A DNA stretch of 64,000 nucleotides. Origin: Henricia sp. BOLD:AAB3569 (lineage: Eukaryota > Echinodermata > Asteroidea > Spinulosida > Echinasteridae). Position 1 is the stretch's first letter. Every line of letters begins with the position of its first letter. The notes beneath the pieces were generated by a model. The model ran no database searches. It was not told the DNA's origin and worked only from the letters and a program-made list of their open reading frames with translations. Both the position numbers and the translations under genes were made by a program. This document shows positions 33,692-44,993 of the stretch, piece after piece. The DNA is taken from contig JBBELK010000515.1 of NCBI GenBank assembly GCA_037783545.1, forward strand, positions 62,001 through 126,000, in the 5' to 3' direction.

Positions 33692-35557
33692 TCATACTCG
33701 ATGAAATATTTTCACAGTGTCTAGATCAGCCACCACAAGTTCACCATGAGGAGACAAGGTCATGTCGTAGGGCCACTCTAATTCCTGAGCTATGGTATGT
33801 ACATGTACGCCTTGTGCAGTGTAATGATGTAGTTCACTGGGACGATAAGGGGTGACGTAAATATCTCCCGCCTCATCGCAGCACACGCCGCCATCAGGCT
33901 TTATGAGCCCACCCCATCTTGTAGTGGTAATGCCGAAAACCTCATGACCCGAAAACTCTAGGCAGAGTAACTTCTCCGAAAAGGAAGTAAACAAGATCAA
34001 ACGGTCGTCATGTTGGAAGGCAATGGCTGGATATTGTAATGTGCCAGTAGGAATGACTGAAATCAATGACCCATCAAGGTTTGTTACATATACAACCTTT
34101 CTTTTTTCATCTACCACAGCTACGCGATTTTGGCCATCGGTAGCAATACGAGCAAGTTCACTTTCTCGCAGTTCCCCAGATTCATCTTGTGCCGGTCTGA
34201 ACTGACGAATCAACTGCTGGTTAGTGTTAAACACTTTAACCAAATCGCCATCTGTGAACAAGATCAAATCGTCTCGTGTCACTGCCACGCTGTGCGGAGC
34301 CTGCAAGCCACCTTGTGCGTTAAAGTAAATCTTGAAATGTCCATCAGACGTAAATACAGAGACCGTATTCTTGTTTCTATCTATTGTGACAATGTCGCCG
34401 TTTTCCAAAACGCTAACAGAATGTGCACTAAAAGCAAACTTATTTTTCAACAGCCATTTTTCTTCATGAAGTATTTCCCCCAGATCTGTATCAGAGACTA
34501 CATCTTGACACTTGAACCCAATGAATGACTTCTTGTGGTCCACCCGTTCAAACAGGAGTTCCTCCTGAAATTCCAGGTTGTGCATCACCTTGGGCTTAAG
34601 ATCCAACATCTCAAAGTCGTCAGCATGTTCCATCAGGTCGCTCACAGCGGTCACAATGGTCTTGGCTCTATCCATCTTGTCACGATTACTATTAAACACT
34701 TTTTCATATTCTTCATCTCTGTCCTTATCAATTTTGGTGATCTCGTCTCTGAGAAGCCGAGCCTTGGTTTGAATTTTGGCGATTTCCTCTTTCTCCTTAG
34801 CAGAAACATCATCGCGTGCCTTGGTCACCATCAGCTTCAATCTGTTCCGTGTGTGAGATATTGATTCTTGCGAGGCTTGGAATTCCTCCTCGCTCTCCTT
34901 AATCTTCTTCAAGACGTCATCAACATCATTACGATAAGATCCAATGGCATATGCAATGGTGTTAAAGGTATGTTCCGCTGTACGATGGTCAAACGCTGCA
35001 CACATCGGACAGATCAGTATCTTGCAAGTCTCGCAGTAGAGAGAGAGATTGTGGTCAGGGTGCTGCATGCATTTTGGGCAATGAGGATCCTTAGCTATGA
35101 TGTCCTGTCGTGGACTGAGAACTGACACAATTCGGTGCTTCTTGGTGTGCCTTGAACGCCTGTGAGCAGCCTCACATTGTTGGCAGATGTTCGCATTGCA
35201 GTCCAGGCATCGGGAGACTGCCTCCAAACCGTCTTCGCACTCTTCACAAATCAGATTAGAAGCCGAGGTTTCTCCAAGTGACTTCTCCCGTTTGTTGACG
35301 TCATCGACAAGCGAGCTCCGGAAGAAACAGCTCTTGAGATTTATAAGGCGCGAGTCTGGAATCTCTGTGGCCTTCCTACAGACTGGGCAGATGATCTTAT
35401 CAGCATCTTGTTGATGATTGCTGACCAAGTCTTCCAAACAATCCCGACAAAAACTATGTAGACAGTCGAGTATTTTGGGATCGTGGAAACGGCACAAGCA
35501 GATTGGGCATTCCAAATGTTTCCGACTGATCTCACACTTGGCTGTAGATTCGGCCAT
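33692..35557 (-). CDS. TRIM-NHL-type RING E3 ubiquitin ligase, paralog 3 (621 aa)
   Basis: Shortest of the five but full architecture: RING (LECPICLCRFHDPKILDC, all C3HC4 ligands), B-box 1, B-box 2 (CMQHPDH), coiled coil, six-bladed propeller ending DTVKIFHRV. The linker into blade 1 is compact (KFAFSAHSVSVL), unlike the glycine-rich linkers of paralogs 2, 4 and 5. Blade 5 loop carries one copy of the YRPS motif that is doubled in paralog 1. ATG 35557; acceptor TTGTTTTCCAG|GC at 35581. The matching donor at 37950 implies a 2.4-kb 5' intron, longer than the others because SINEs entered it. No poly(A) signal recognised downstream. Confidence 0.92.
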   Translation of the reverse strand: MAESTAKCEISRKHLECPICLCRFHDPKILDCLHSFCRDCLEDLVSNHQQDADKIICPVCRKATEIPDSRLINLKSCFFRSSLVDDVNKREKSLGETSASNLICEECEDGLEAVSRCLDCNANICQQCEAAHRRSRHTKKHRIVSVLSPRQDIIAKDPHCPKCMQHPDHNLSLYCETCKILICPMCAAFDHRTAEHTFNTIAYAIGSYRNDVDDVLKKIKESEEEFQASQESISHTRNRLKLMVTKARDDVSAKEKEEIAKIQTKARLLRDEITKIDKDRDEEYEKVFNSNRDKMDRAKTIVTAVSDLMEHADDFEMLDLKPKVMHNLEFQEELLFERVDHKKSFIGFKCQDVVSDTDLGEILHEEKWLLKNKFAFSAHSVSVLENGDIVTIDRNKNTVSVFTSDGHFKIYFNAQGGLQAPHSVAVTRDDLILFTDGDLVKVFNTNQQLIRQFRPAQDESGELRESELARIATDGQNRVAVVDEKRKVVYVTNLDGSLISVIPTGTLQYPAIAFQHDDRLILFTSFSEKLLCLEFSGHEVFGITTTRWGGLIKPDGGVCCDEAGDIYVTPYRPSELHHYTAQGVHVHTIAQELEWPYDMTLSPHGELVVADLDTVKIFHRV

Positions 35558-35639
35558 TGCGCTCTTTTGTTTAAATGTGCCTGGAAAACAAATGGTTTAC
35601 AAAAATAAGGTTAGGTTGTAACCTAACACTCCAAAAACT

Positions 35640-37010
35640 CTATAGTTAAAGCTAAAACCGTATAGTTGATGGCATAAAGGGCCTTAGTTGCCGAAGATGC
35701 CATAAAATATACAACAACAACAACAACGTCACTGGGAACGGCTGTCGGGTTGGCGTAGTGGTTCATTCTGCTCGCCAGTCCAGGTCGAGCAAACATCAAG
35801 ACCGCAGACACGGATCCAATCGTGTACACAATCCACAATCGTCGCCTGTGATGATCGCTTTCCAAAGGACTACCCTTGCACAGGTAGTTTGGAGGAGTTT
35901 TCTCGCGGAAACCCGTGTGAGGTCCTGGAACGTTGCTCAATGACGGAGTGACCAGTACGTACGTCACCGGGAACGCCGTACAATTTTGGAACACGATTGG
36001 ATCCGTGTCTGCGGTCTTGATGATGGCTCGACCTGGACTGGCGATGATAGTGGATAATGACCTGGACTGGCAACGACAATGATGGAGGAACTGGTATAAA
36101 CGGAATCGACATTGGACTGGACTTGACCTGGCTTGCGTGTTTTATTCGAACGAATACAACATTTTATAAAAAGCCTTTCACCTCTGGCGTCCCGGGTTCG
36201 AATCCGGGGCGTGTTTGTGGATTGGGTTTGCAGTCCCTACTTGACCGCATGGGTTTTCCCCTGGGGCATTTCTCTGGGGTTTTTCCTCCCACTTCTAAAA
36301 CTGCAACTCCTTCTTCGTCATCTCAAGTCACTATGAGCAACTAACAAAGGAAATTGGGTACAAACCATTGTTATTAACAATTGTTTGTGCCCAATTTCCA
36401 TTGTTAGTTGCTAATAGTGAGTTGATAATATAGTATAGTTAAAGCTAAAACCGTATAGTTGATGGCATAAAGGGCCTTAGTTGCCGAAGATGCCATAAAA
36501 TATACAACAACAACAACGTCACTGGGAATGTCGGCGGAATTTTGGAACACGATTGGATCCGTGTCTGCGGTCTTGATGTTTGCTCGACCTGGACTGGCGA
36601 CGATTGTGGATATACGAGGATGTACCTGTGAATACTTGGACACGATCGAACCGGATTGGTGACAATTGTGATGGAGAATACACGTTGGGATTCTCGCCGG
36701 ATAATGACCTGGACTGCCAACGACTACGAATGAGGAACTGGTTTAATCGGCATCGACATATTGGACTGGACTGGCGTGTTTTATTCGGAAGAATAAAGCA
36801 TCTTAAAAACAACCTTTGACGTCCCGTGTTCGAATCCGGGGCGTGTATGTGAATTGGGTTTCCCCTGGGGATTTCTCTAGGGGTTTTCCTCCCACTTCTA
36901 AAACTGCAAGTGCTCCTTCTTCGTCATCTCTAGTTGATAATAAAGTATAGTTAAAGCTAAACCTGTATAGTTAATAGCATAAAGGGCCGAAGATGCCATA
37001 AAATTAAATC
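35640..37010 (+). mobile_element. Tandem SINE cluster with foldback insert
   Basis: Tail word GGCATAAAGGGCC followed by GAAGATGCCATAAAAT appears three times (35672-35711, 36463-36500, 36977-37003). A tRNA-like box A (TGGCGTAGTGG, near 35752) and box B GGTTCGAATCC (36194-36204) are separated by about 400 bp. That insert carries 50-bp inverted repeats (35777-35827 against 35992-36044, word GGATCCGTGTCTGCGG). A second partial unit has box B near 36827. Confidence 0.7.
36329..36419. mobile_element. 91-bp CACTA-type palindromic MITE
   Basis: Starts CACTATGAGCAAC, ends GTTGCTAATAGTG, nearly perfect palindrome. AGT is duplicated at both sides (36326-36328, 36420-36422). The neighbouring SINE tail at about 36930 reads CATCTCTAGTTGATAAT, the empty site. 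Confidence 0.8.
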
Positions 37011-37950
37011 ATTCTATACTCCTTAGGGGGTTGTAAAGTACCAAACAAATTTGATTAATTGTATTTGCCTGTGTTCCCGAAGCATGATGAGGACAATGTC
37101 ATTTGGCAATCACACTGTCTTGATTGATTTCATCAAAATCAAGACAACCGTGTCTTTGTTTGACAGTGTGCAGCAAAGGGTCACACCCTGGGCTAGTCGG
37201 TAAACCATGAGGTCAATTTCATAGCGCTGCTTATGCGTTAGCGGCGTGCGCTTGGAGACGACTATTGTTGCAAAGTTTGGCCCTGTATAGTTAAAGGGAT
37301 ATACCGGCTAACTAGTTACATAATGTACCAATCTAGAAACCTTCACAATAATATTTCGATGGTCGTTGTGAAAAAATTATCAAAACGTCACGTAATTAAC
37401 TAGAAATGTTTAAAATTAACGTTTTGGTGTATTTATAGCGCCCTCATAGGCCTGTGCTGTTTTTTCTTCAGACCGGATATTATCATCGCCGCGAGCGCGA
37501 ACGCGAAGCGAAGACACGAAAATCTGAGAGATTCTCTCGTCAAGATCAATACCCAGAAACCCTTCTTATGAAATCTGTTGGCAGATCTGTGTACATATTG
37601 GAAATACAGTATGTACCTATATAGTGTTCGTATATGACATAATTTTCCAACAAGAGAAACCAACCGCGAATGACCAAAGCAACTCGCAAGTTCGCGCTGC
37701 AGGTTTCTACGGTTGGAAATACAACTATTAAACTCACAAGACCACGTGACTTTTCGGAACCAGAATCTGGTTCAAAAAAGGAACTATAGTGTGGCCGTCT
37801 GCGGAATGCAAATTCATTTTACTTCTAGTTTAAATACAATTCCGATCTGCTTTAAATAGCCTACAGTGTATATATACACTGGTATAAGGCCTAGGTTCTA
37901 TATTTAGTAAACAGTATATTTACCGTAAAACTTTTATATTCGTCGTTCAC

Positions 37951-38090
37951 CTATAAACGGTGTCTGTTGAAGCATGGGTACATGGGTACGTGTTGCGTTG
38001 GGCGGAGGAACTCGCGAATGAAATCACAAAATGGCGCTGCGATTTCGAAACAGCAATTGTTGCGAACCAACGATAGCTGCAATAATGCAA
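37951..38090 (-). promoter_or_regulatory. Predicted first exon/promoter block of TRIM paralog 3
   Basis: CAAAATGGCG at 38027-38036, GGCGGAGGAACTCGCGAATG nearby, donor at 37950. An ATG (minus strand ATGCTTCAACAGACACC) would be in frame with the TRIM start after splicing. The wider sequence diverges from the other duplicons beyond about 38090. Confidence 0.45.
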
Positions 38091-39130
38091 CATATGGATG
38101 GCCTACTGTTGAACAACCACAGAGGACGGAAAACAACAGGAGTTAGAACGGCTGCAGAGATAACCAGGGACATGGAGGAGAAACATTGATTTTCCCCCGC
38201 GCTGCTGCCCGATCGATTTACGATCGATTTTGCGGTTTCGTTCATCTGCTGGTTTTAGGAGCATGGTAACACTGATGGAATGCCACGGAGTCTGTCCACA
38301 CTATGGGCAAATTTGGTGTGACATTTTGGGGAACAAGTTGATAAAAATGATAATTGATTTTGATTATTTGTTTTTTTATTCTGAGAATATCCCAAGCCTT
38401 CCAAGGATTAATATGTTGCGCTCTCCTGTTTTTACGTTTAAATTACAACTTTGGAAATTGTAACAATATCATGAATAAAAAGTAGTCTTCTAACTGGAAT
38501 ACTGATTTACTTGTAACATGGACGGAAAACTGTCACAAAATGTCTGTCCATGTTACGTACATGACATATTTTTCATCAAATTAAAAAAACAAACAAGAAA
38601 TTAGCAGATGGGGAAATCGTTTAGTGTTGCTAGATTTAAAGTGGGTATTACATGTGTATTTTGAAATATAACGAATTCCGTTATCACTTTCCAGATACAA
38701 GTGTCCGTTCATGTTATGAACATAATGTCTTTAAGAAACCCCCGTTATGTCTTAGAATTTCAGAATAAATGGCCTATTTTTGGTCATTGAGGAAAATTTG
38801 TGATGCAGAATACAAAAGGAACAAAATGGGGCAAAAAGCTTCAAATACTCCATATTGAATGCACTTGTTTGTTTTTCATATCTACACTGATCAAATGTAT
38901 CCATTCTATAGTGTGGACAGACCCATATATGAATTTGATCTGTGTCAGTATGCTGTTTTCCTTCCTCCATTGATGAACTATAAATAACTCTCATTACCGA
39001 GGGATTTAAAGGAACACACCGGCTAACTGTTTACATAATTTAGTGATGTAGCATCATCGACAATAATTTGTTGATGATCCTTGTGAAAAACAAAGGCATC
39101 AAAATGTCCCGTAATTAACTGAAAAAACTT
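38091..39130. other. Mostly unique sequence, no gene seen
   Basis: Contains a hairpin GTAACATGGACGGAAAACTG...GTCTGTCCATGTTAC (38513-38556). The word GTCTGTCCACACTAT near 38292 is repeated inverted near 38905, so a degraded inverted-repeat element of about 650 bp is possible. 39008-39130 is a fragment of the 6698-7526 family. Confidence 0.4.
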
Positions 39131-39139
39131 ACAATTAAC

Positions 39140-39600
39140 AGCGGAACTCCGAGGCATGAGGACCCCTGTTCAGTTCCTCACAGCCCCGCGGAAGGAGCAC
39201 GTTTTGAACAAAATTACTATGTCCCGACTGGTACCATAATTCTTTCCCAAAATACGGCCAACGATATAGTGGCGCTATAGTAAGTGGAACTCCGATGCCT
39301 GAGGATCCCCGTTCGGTTCCTCACAGCATCTTGGTGGAATGATCAACTTTTGAAAGAAATGACCAGTCCCGACTGGTACCTTAAATATTTAAAATTCGGC
39401 CCAAAATTCGGCCAACGGCAGTGGCGCTGTGGTAGTGAGCGAAACTCTGATGCCTGGGGACCCCCGTTCGGTTCCTCATAGCACCTTCCAATGTGGTATT
39501 CCTATTTAAAAATTGGCGCATTATTCGGCCAACTGTATAGTGGCGCTGTGGTAGTGAGCGCGGAACTCCGAGACATGATGGCCGCGTACATTGTACACCA
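39140..39600. repeat. Degenerate tandem repeat, about 120-165-bp units
   Basis: Three to four units each with GGAACTCCGAKGCMTGAGGA, CGTTCGGTTCCTCA and TAGTGGCGCTRTRGTARTGAG; starts near 39141, 39275, 39440 and 39560. Confidence 0.75.
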
Positions 39601-39606
39601 CTGCGA

Positions 39607-40640
39607 GATTGTCACTTGAAAAGTATCAGTCATTGGAAACTTAGTACACTCTATTCGGGTTGAAAAATTGGGGTGTACGCTGCGGAAGGGTCACACAAAG
39701 AACATTGGTTTGTGGGAAAGCAAGGGGGCTTTGTACCTTTTTAGCGTCTTGAGAGGAGAATAATAGGTATAGGGTTAGGTTCAGGTTTGGTTATTTTTAA
39801 AGAATTTAGAGTTTTGAATGCGGTGGGTTTGCAATCAGTTTCGTGGTCTGGTTAGAAGAAAACTCGACTTGTAATCAGAAGGTCCCTGGTTCGAATCCAA
39901 GTGCTGGTTAGTATTTTTCGAAATTTATCTGTTTCTTCTTTTTCTCTAATTGAGAGTATAAGAGTTCTGACTATTTCCGAGATTGTCACTTGAGAAGTAT
40001 CAGTCATTGGAAGCTTAGTAGATTATCGGGTTCAAAAGTTGGGGTGTACCCAAAAAACACGCATGAGGGCCCTCGTTCGGTTCCCCAGTCGCAGTAAATT
40101 TTGAAGAAAAAAAATAGCTCAACTGGTAAAGCATTTGCTCTGTTTGCCAGAGGTTTCAATGCCGATAAGCACAGTGCGTATGATTTTTTTTTTCATCCAA
40201 TGTTTGATATAAACAGACCATAGACCGTATCGAATAGCTGCTATATATTGTATGTGGGCTATCTTTTGACATTTAAATTGTCGATAAAGTAACCACAAAA
40301 TGTGCAACCATGCATGTCCTCAAGGAATAAATATAATAGGTTAGGGTTTAGGGTTGGTTATTTTAAAGGAATTTATGGTTTTGAATGCGGTCGGTTTGCA
40401 ACCAGCTTCGTGGTCTGGTTAGAAGAGAGTTCGACTTGCAATCGAAGGTCCCTGGTTCAAATCTCGGTGTTTTGAAAATTGTTTTTTGTTTTTTTCACTA
40501 ATAGTGAGAGTAAGTTATGACTATAAGATTGTCACTTGAGAAGTATCAGTCATTGGAAACTTAGTAGACTCTATTCGGGTTGAAAAATTGGGGTGTACCC
40601 CACGCTGCGGAAGGGTCACACAAAGAACATTGTGGGTTTT
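39607..40640 (+). repeat. tRNA-derived repeat cluster
   Basis: GATTGTCACTTGARAAGTAT begins three related blocks (near 39607, 39980, 40528). Two tRNA-like sequences (about 39838-39910 and 40398-40470) share GTGGTCTGGTTAGAAGA and box B GGTTCGAATCC/GGTTCAAATCT. A third (about 40113-40172) has a D-arm-like TAGCTCAACTGGTAAAGC. Their acceptor stems do not pair, so they are SINE heads, not functional tRNA genes. Confidence 0.65.
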
Positions 40641-40770
40641 CTTAGAAACTTGAAACCAGTCTGATAGTCGTCACTCCAAATATCGATGCGTCACTGCACT
40701 GGAAGTTGCTATAGATTTGTTTCCGGAACTCATATTCCACATAAAAACAGGATTGTGTACACTGTACAGT

Positions 40771-41052
40771 TAGACTGGTTCCCGTCCACATATTCCACAC
40801 AGGAGAATATAAGGACAGGTAAAGTGCGCTTCATCTTGATCTGTAATTGTTCGTCTTTGCGCGTGCGCATCGTGTTTTTTATATTTAACGGCCAAGTTAC
40901 AAATGTCAATGCAAAATCTGCGCACTTACTAAACAAATTAAAATAATAATAACCACGTGACGGGCAGAATTCTGCCCGTCATGGCTGCCCTTTACCGATC
41001 CCTATATTTTCGCAATAAGCGAACCAATCTATAGGGATCGGGAACCAATCTA
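40771..41052. mobile_element. Mutator-type MITE, 282 bp, perfect 10-bp target duplication
   Basis: Ends TAGACTGGTTCCCG and CGGGAACCAATCTA; ACTGTACAGT flanks both sides (40761-40770, 41053-41062). Same family as 33297-33645 in reverse orientation. An internally deleted 76-bp relative follows at about 41077-41152. Confidence 0.85.
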
Positions 41053-41199
41053 ACTGTACAGTGTACATAGTACATGTAGACTGGTTCCCGTCCACATATT
41101 CCACACAGGAGAATATATTTTCGCAATAAGCAATAGGATCGGGAACCAATCTGGTGTACATGTATATGAGGTCCGGAAACCAGTCTAAACTCTTAATCA

Positions 41200-41450
41200 T
41201 GAGGGCGCTGAAAATCGTAAAAAGCTGCACTCAGTCTTGATCAAGTTGTGTAAACAAACGCACGTGTTTGTTCTCTTTGCTTTTTTGGACTTCGAACAAG
41301 ATTCTCGTCTGATAACACCAAAGACAACAACAAGTTGGCACGATCGATTTTGCTTGCATTCGTTCGTCAACGACGTCGCGTTCCTACTCTCCGGGATAAA
41401 GTCGGCGCCAGTTCACTGCAGTTTCGCAGCCTAGCCGAGTGTCTAGTCAG
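41200..41450 (+). other. Possible untranslated first exon with strong donor
   Basis: CpG-richer stretch ending TCTAGTCAG|GTACGT (donor at 41451), not shared with the TRIM duplicons. Possible start of a gene whose later exons may be those near 42745-43152. No ATG-led conserved protein seen. Low certainty. Confidence 0.25.
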
Positions 41451-41754
41451 GTACGTTGATGTTAAATTTATACACGGAAAACAAATTGAAAAGTTGATCA
41501 TGGATTCAGACCTTGTGCACAAAACATATGGGATTGGCTGAAATTTTCCAAGTGCTTTTTAAGAAAATCTTTCATTTTTCCCACTCCTAAATAAATTTGT
41601 GTTTTTCTATCAAATCTGCACTTAACTGGTGGTTGATCATATTCATAAGTAATTTTAAAGTCACGATCAACTTCTCTCGTCTTGCCGTCATTTTAAGGAG
41701 GAAATACTAATGTCCAACTTGGAAATTCTTACCAACATTTTGAAAAAAAATTGC

Positions 41755-42265
41755 CAACATGCCCCTTCAGTTCACCTCACGTATTAAAGTTCAATTTTAA
41801 ACACGTATCGGTATTTTTTTGTAGACATTGATGAACAAATATTTGAATGAAATTACCTCCTGGAATCAACAGATCATCAAATTATAAGATCTACTTGCAC
41901 TTCTGTCGCAAATGTTGCATTTCTGAGATAAATAAATGATAAAATTATTGCATCAAGTAATGCACAAAATGACGCGGTCTGTGCGTAAGCGCGACAGCAA
42001 AGGGCGCTGCGCGCGCGAATGGTTATTTTGTACACTAACTGAAATACATTTTTGAAGGAGAAAATGTGATTTTTCTACAGAAAAGCAACATTTGCGACAC
42101 TAAGTGCAAGTGGGAAGTATGTCTTAAAATTACATTATCTGTTGATTCCAGGAGGTAATTTCCTTAAAATCTCCGTTCAATGTATACGAAAAAAATACCC
42201 ACGTATCTAATGTTCTTCAGTAAGGGGCCGAGCCTTCCAAAGTTGTCAACATTTTCACAACATTT
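41755..42265. mobile_element. Foldback element, about 510 bp
   Basis: Arms about 41755-41945 and 42065-42265 are inverted relatives (words ATTACCTCCTGGAATCAACA, GTCGCAAATGTTGC). The loop contains GCGCGCGCGAATGG. No TSD fixed. Confidence 0.6.
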
Positions 42266-42373
42266 CCTCCCCCCGAAATACTACCTATCAACATTTGTTG
42301 GCACAATGTCATGAAATGTTAACATTTTACAGTGCATGTATTGTAAAGTCCTCGACCCTCCTCCCCCTTCCTA

Positions 42374-42711
42374 TACACCAATCCAGTAATAAGGTCTTCT
42401 TCCCTGTACATCCGCCATAGCTGGGGGGGCTTCCACTGAATGAACTGTATGTTTTTGTTGTTGCTGAAGCTGCATTTGTTTACTTCGAACAAGTTGCGCG
42501 TCTTTGTAGGGTTGTGTGCGCGCGAAGGCGGGCGCGTCGCGTGTACGCAAAGGTGGGCGCGTTGCGTATACGCGAAGGAGGCTCGTTTGTGCATGTAATG
42601 GATGAGCGCTTTTCGTTCTAACAGCAACACAAAACGCACAGCCCATGCACTGGACGCCCCCCAGCTATGGCGGATATGCAGGGAGGAGATCTTAGTTACC
42701 GGATTGGTGTA
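42374..42711. mobile_element. Second copy of the TACACCAATCC-ended TIR element
   Basis: 338 bp; same arms and GC-rich 27-bp repeats as 24480-24801. The flanking 8-mers differ, so the duplication has decayed or the copy moved otherwise. Confidence 0.7.
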
Positions 42712-42744
42712 TACGTACGCTTTTTAGAACCGTGAAAATGTTGA

Positions 42745-42909
42745 AAACTTTGGACGGCTCCTAAGATCATTGATGGCAGTTTAATTCAGGAAAAGATTGA
42801 TGCTATTCTTAATAAGTGTGGAAGATTGCAGAAGTTTTCAAGTATAGGAAAACAGCACTTGATCGATGCAACAAAAGTAACAAAGGCTAAAACTTTAAGG
42901 GAAACTTAA
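42745..42909 (+). other. Unrecognised 54-codon open stretch, possible exon
   Basis: Reads APKIIDGSLIQEKIDAILNK followed by CGRLQKFSSIGKQHLIDATK and KAKTLRET, then TAA. The composition looks like a real helical protein, unlike the surrounding frames. No ATG. Possible acceptors (GGCAG, TTCAG) lie within. Could be a decayed exon. Confidence 0.3.
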
Positions 42910-43093
42910 GTTAATTGCCAGCTATCTATGAGGATGACAAAAATTGTCCCTGCCCTTGTTAGTGTCCCTACATAGGGAATGAGCAAATGCGGTAAATTTT
43001 GTTTTTAGAAACACATATGATCATGAAAAACAAAACAATAACATTTAAAATTCTTCCATAATAATAAGAATTATCTGTTTCTTTATTTCACAG

Positions 43094-43152
43094 GTTAAAT
43101 GCACCTCCAGGATTTCGAAGACGAAAAAGGAGTCGAATATAAGGGGAGGGAG
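43094..43152 (+). other. Possible small exon with basic peptide
   Basis: Good acceptor TCTTTATTTCACAG (ends 43093) and donor GAG|GTATGA (43153). One frame reads LNAPPGFRRRKRSRI then TAA (43140-43142), a plausible C-terminus; another frame is open throughout. Not assignable to a family by eye. Confidence 0.3.
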
Positions 43153-43258
43153 GTATGAGCAACGGTTTTAATTTTGTAGATCAATGTTTTAGCCAGAGGG
43201 GTGTCTGGGTAGTATACATTTCTGACACATATTAACTAAGAAAGAATTGGCTTATAAG

Positions 43259-43685
43259 TGGTGCTTAAAGTAGCCCAAAGGTGTTCAAAGTAGCTAAGGG
43301 GTTGTCCAAAGTAATCAGAGGTTGTCCAAAGTAGCCCAGGCGGTGTTTAATGGAAGACGCACAAATCTAACCACTAGTAATGACAGCGGTACGACTAAAA
43401 ACAATAGCGGTACCAGTCAAAATAGCAGCGGTATCGCTTTCATTACCGGCGGTTAGATTTGTGTGTCTTCCCTAATTATCCCTATGGGTGTCCAAAGTAG
43501 CCGTGGTGATGTCCAAAGTATCCCAGGGGGTGTCCAAAGCAACAGAAAGGGTGTAAAAAGTGGTCCAGGGGGTGTCCAAATTAGCTCACAGGGTGTCCAA
43601 AGTAGCTCAGGGTGTGTCCAAAGTAGCCCAGTTGGTGTCCAAAGTAGCCGAGGTGATTTCCAAAGTATCTCAGGGGTGTCCAAAG
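43259..43685. repeat. 21-bp minisatellite interrupted by a MITE
   Basis: Degenerate units of GGTGTCCAAAGTAGCCCAGG, about 15-18 copies. Interrupted at 43352-43469 by an element with 22-bp inverted ends (GGAAGACGCACAAATCTAAC) and GCGGTA-rich interior. The open frame across it (GVQSSxG repeats) is a by-product of the 21-bp period. Confidence 0.8.
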
Positions 43686-43810
43686 TACGGTAGCCTATAA
43701 CATTACTTTGCATATTCGTACATATTGTTTAACTGTATCAAGTTATAGCAACACGATATGTGACAGAGGGTAAACCCCGCCCTCCCCCTTTTTCGTGTGT
43801 GTGGGATATA

Positions 43811-44162
43811 ATGGTCGAGTGGTTTAGGTCGTTGACTCGCAACAGGGGTGAAAACTTGACGTTGCGTGCTCAAAACACGGCAGTGGTTGGTATCTGTGCC
43901 CTTGAACAAGGCACTCGACCCCAATTGCTCCATCCTTTAGAAGAGATGTAAAGCCGGTGGTGCAGTGAAGTGTGTAACGCACTTAAAACGTCCCAGAGCA
44001 CTTTCGTGAAAAGTAAGGGGATTACCCAGTGTCTCTGGCCGTCGGCTGCCAATGGCGCCACCCACCTATGTATCTCGCTGTTTAGGTGGAAGATATTTGT
44101 AAGCTTCATTCTACAGGCTTCAGCCTACAGACTGCGATTTAAAGTTCATTAAACCCATTAAA
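43811..44162 (+). mobile_element. tRNA-derived SINE copy
   Basis: Box A TGGTCGAGTGG at the start; box B decayed (TGCTCAAAACA); body as in the other copies. Followed by AAAGGAGC-family MITE 44458-44790. Confidence 0.7.
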
Positions 44163-44993
44163 TTGTGTCTCAAATATCCAAGGAATTGTAAAGGAATTAC
44201 TTTCAGGTTTTAGGGGGGTTGGTGCGTTAACAAACGGGTGTTGAGGTATAGGTGCAATAGGGGTAGTCTTTGTCACATATCGTGCTGGTATGACTGCGGC
44301 CATTAAACCGTGCCCCAAACAGCATTTGTACATTTATCTTGCAGAAGCATTACATAAATTGTCAAAACAAGCTCAGTAACTACTTAAAGAGATCATCAAA
44401 CATGTATACATCAAATAGTTTTTTTTTTTTAACTTCCTATACAAATAAACCAGGTTAAAGGAGCGTGTTCAGATTTTTACAGAAAATGGATTTCGTTTTA
44501 ACCTAACAATTACAGTAGCCTATATACAATACCTCCCCAAAATGCATCCATGCGACGAAAAAATGAAATTTTGATGTGGAAGCAAAAAGGTTGGTGTAAT
44601 TACTGCACTGCTTTATGAAATCGGATAAATTAGTTTTATACAAAACTTAGATTTTTTTTTTACGATATACTTGTACTTGATCATATATACAGATTGAGAA
44701 CGACAAATTTCAGAATGGTAATGAAAAAAATCTCAACACCCTTGGGAAAATTGGAGGGTTCAAAAAATGATCTGAGTACGCTCCTTTAAACCATCCCCCA
44801 AACAGCATTTGTACATTATCTCGCAGAAGCATTAGGCCCTACAAAAAAAAAACTCCATGACTACTAAAAGATATCAATAAATCATATACGTCAGATTTGT
44901 TTTTTAACTTCTACAAAGAAACCAATATAACAAATCAAGTACATTATGTAAAATTAATTTTTCGACAAGTTTCTAAAGGTGCTATATGAGTTA

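Larger units (their letters stand above)
35581..37950 (-). other. Predicted 5' intron of TRIM paralog 3
   Basis: Donor TTTATAG|GTGAACG and acceptor TTTTCCAG|GC on the minus strand. Filled by a tandem SINE cluster (35640-37010) and by a fragment of the 6698-7526 element family (about 37280-37780). Confidence 0.5.

Noticed and set aside
40398-40475. Functional tRNA gene with a TGC anticodon
   Set aside because: Box A, box B and an anticodon stem are present, but no 7-bp acceptor stem pairs, and the copy sits in a repeated block.
41335-41541. 68-codon frame reading MARSILLAFVRQ
   Set aside because: The start codon is TTG rather than ATG, and a strong splice donor cuts it at 41451; kept only as a possible untranslated exon.
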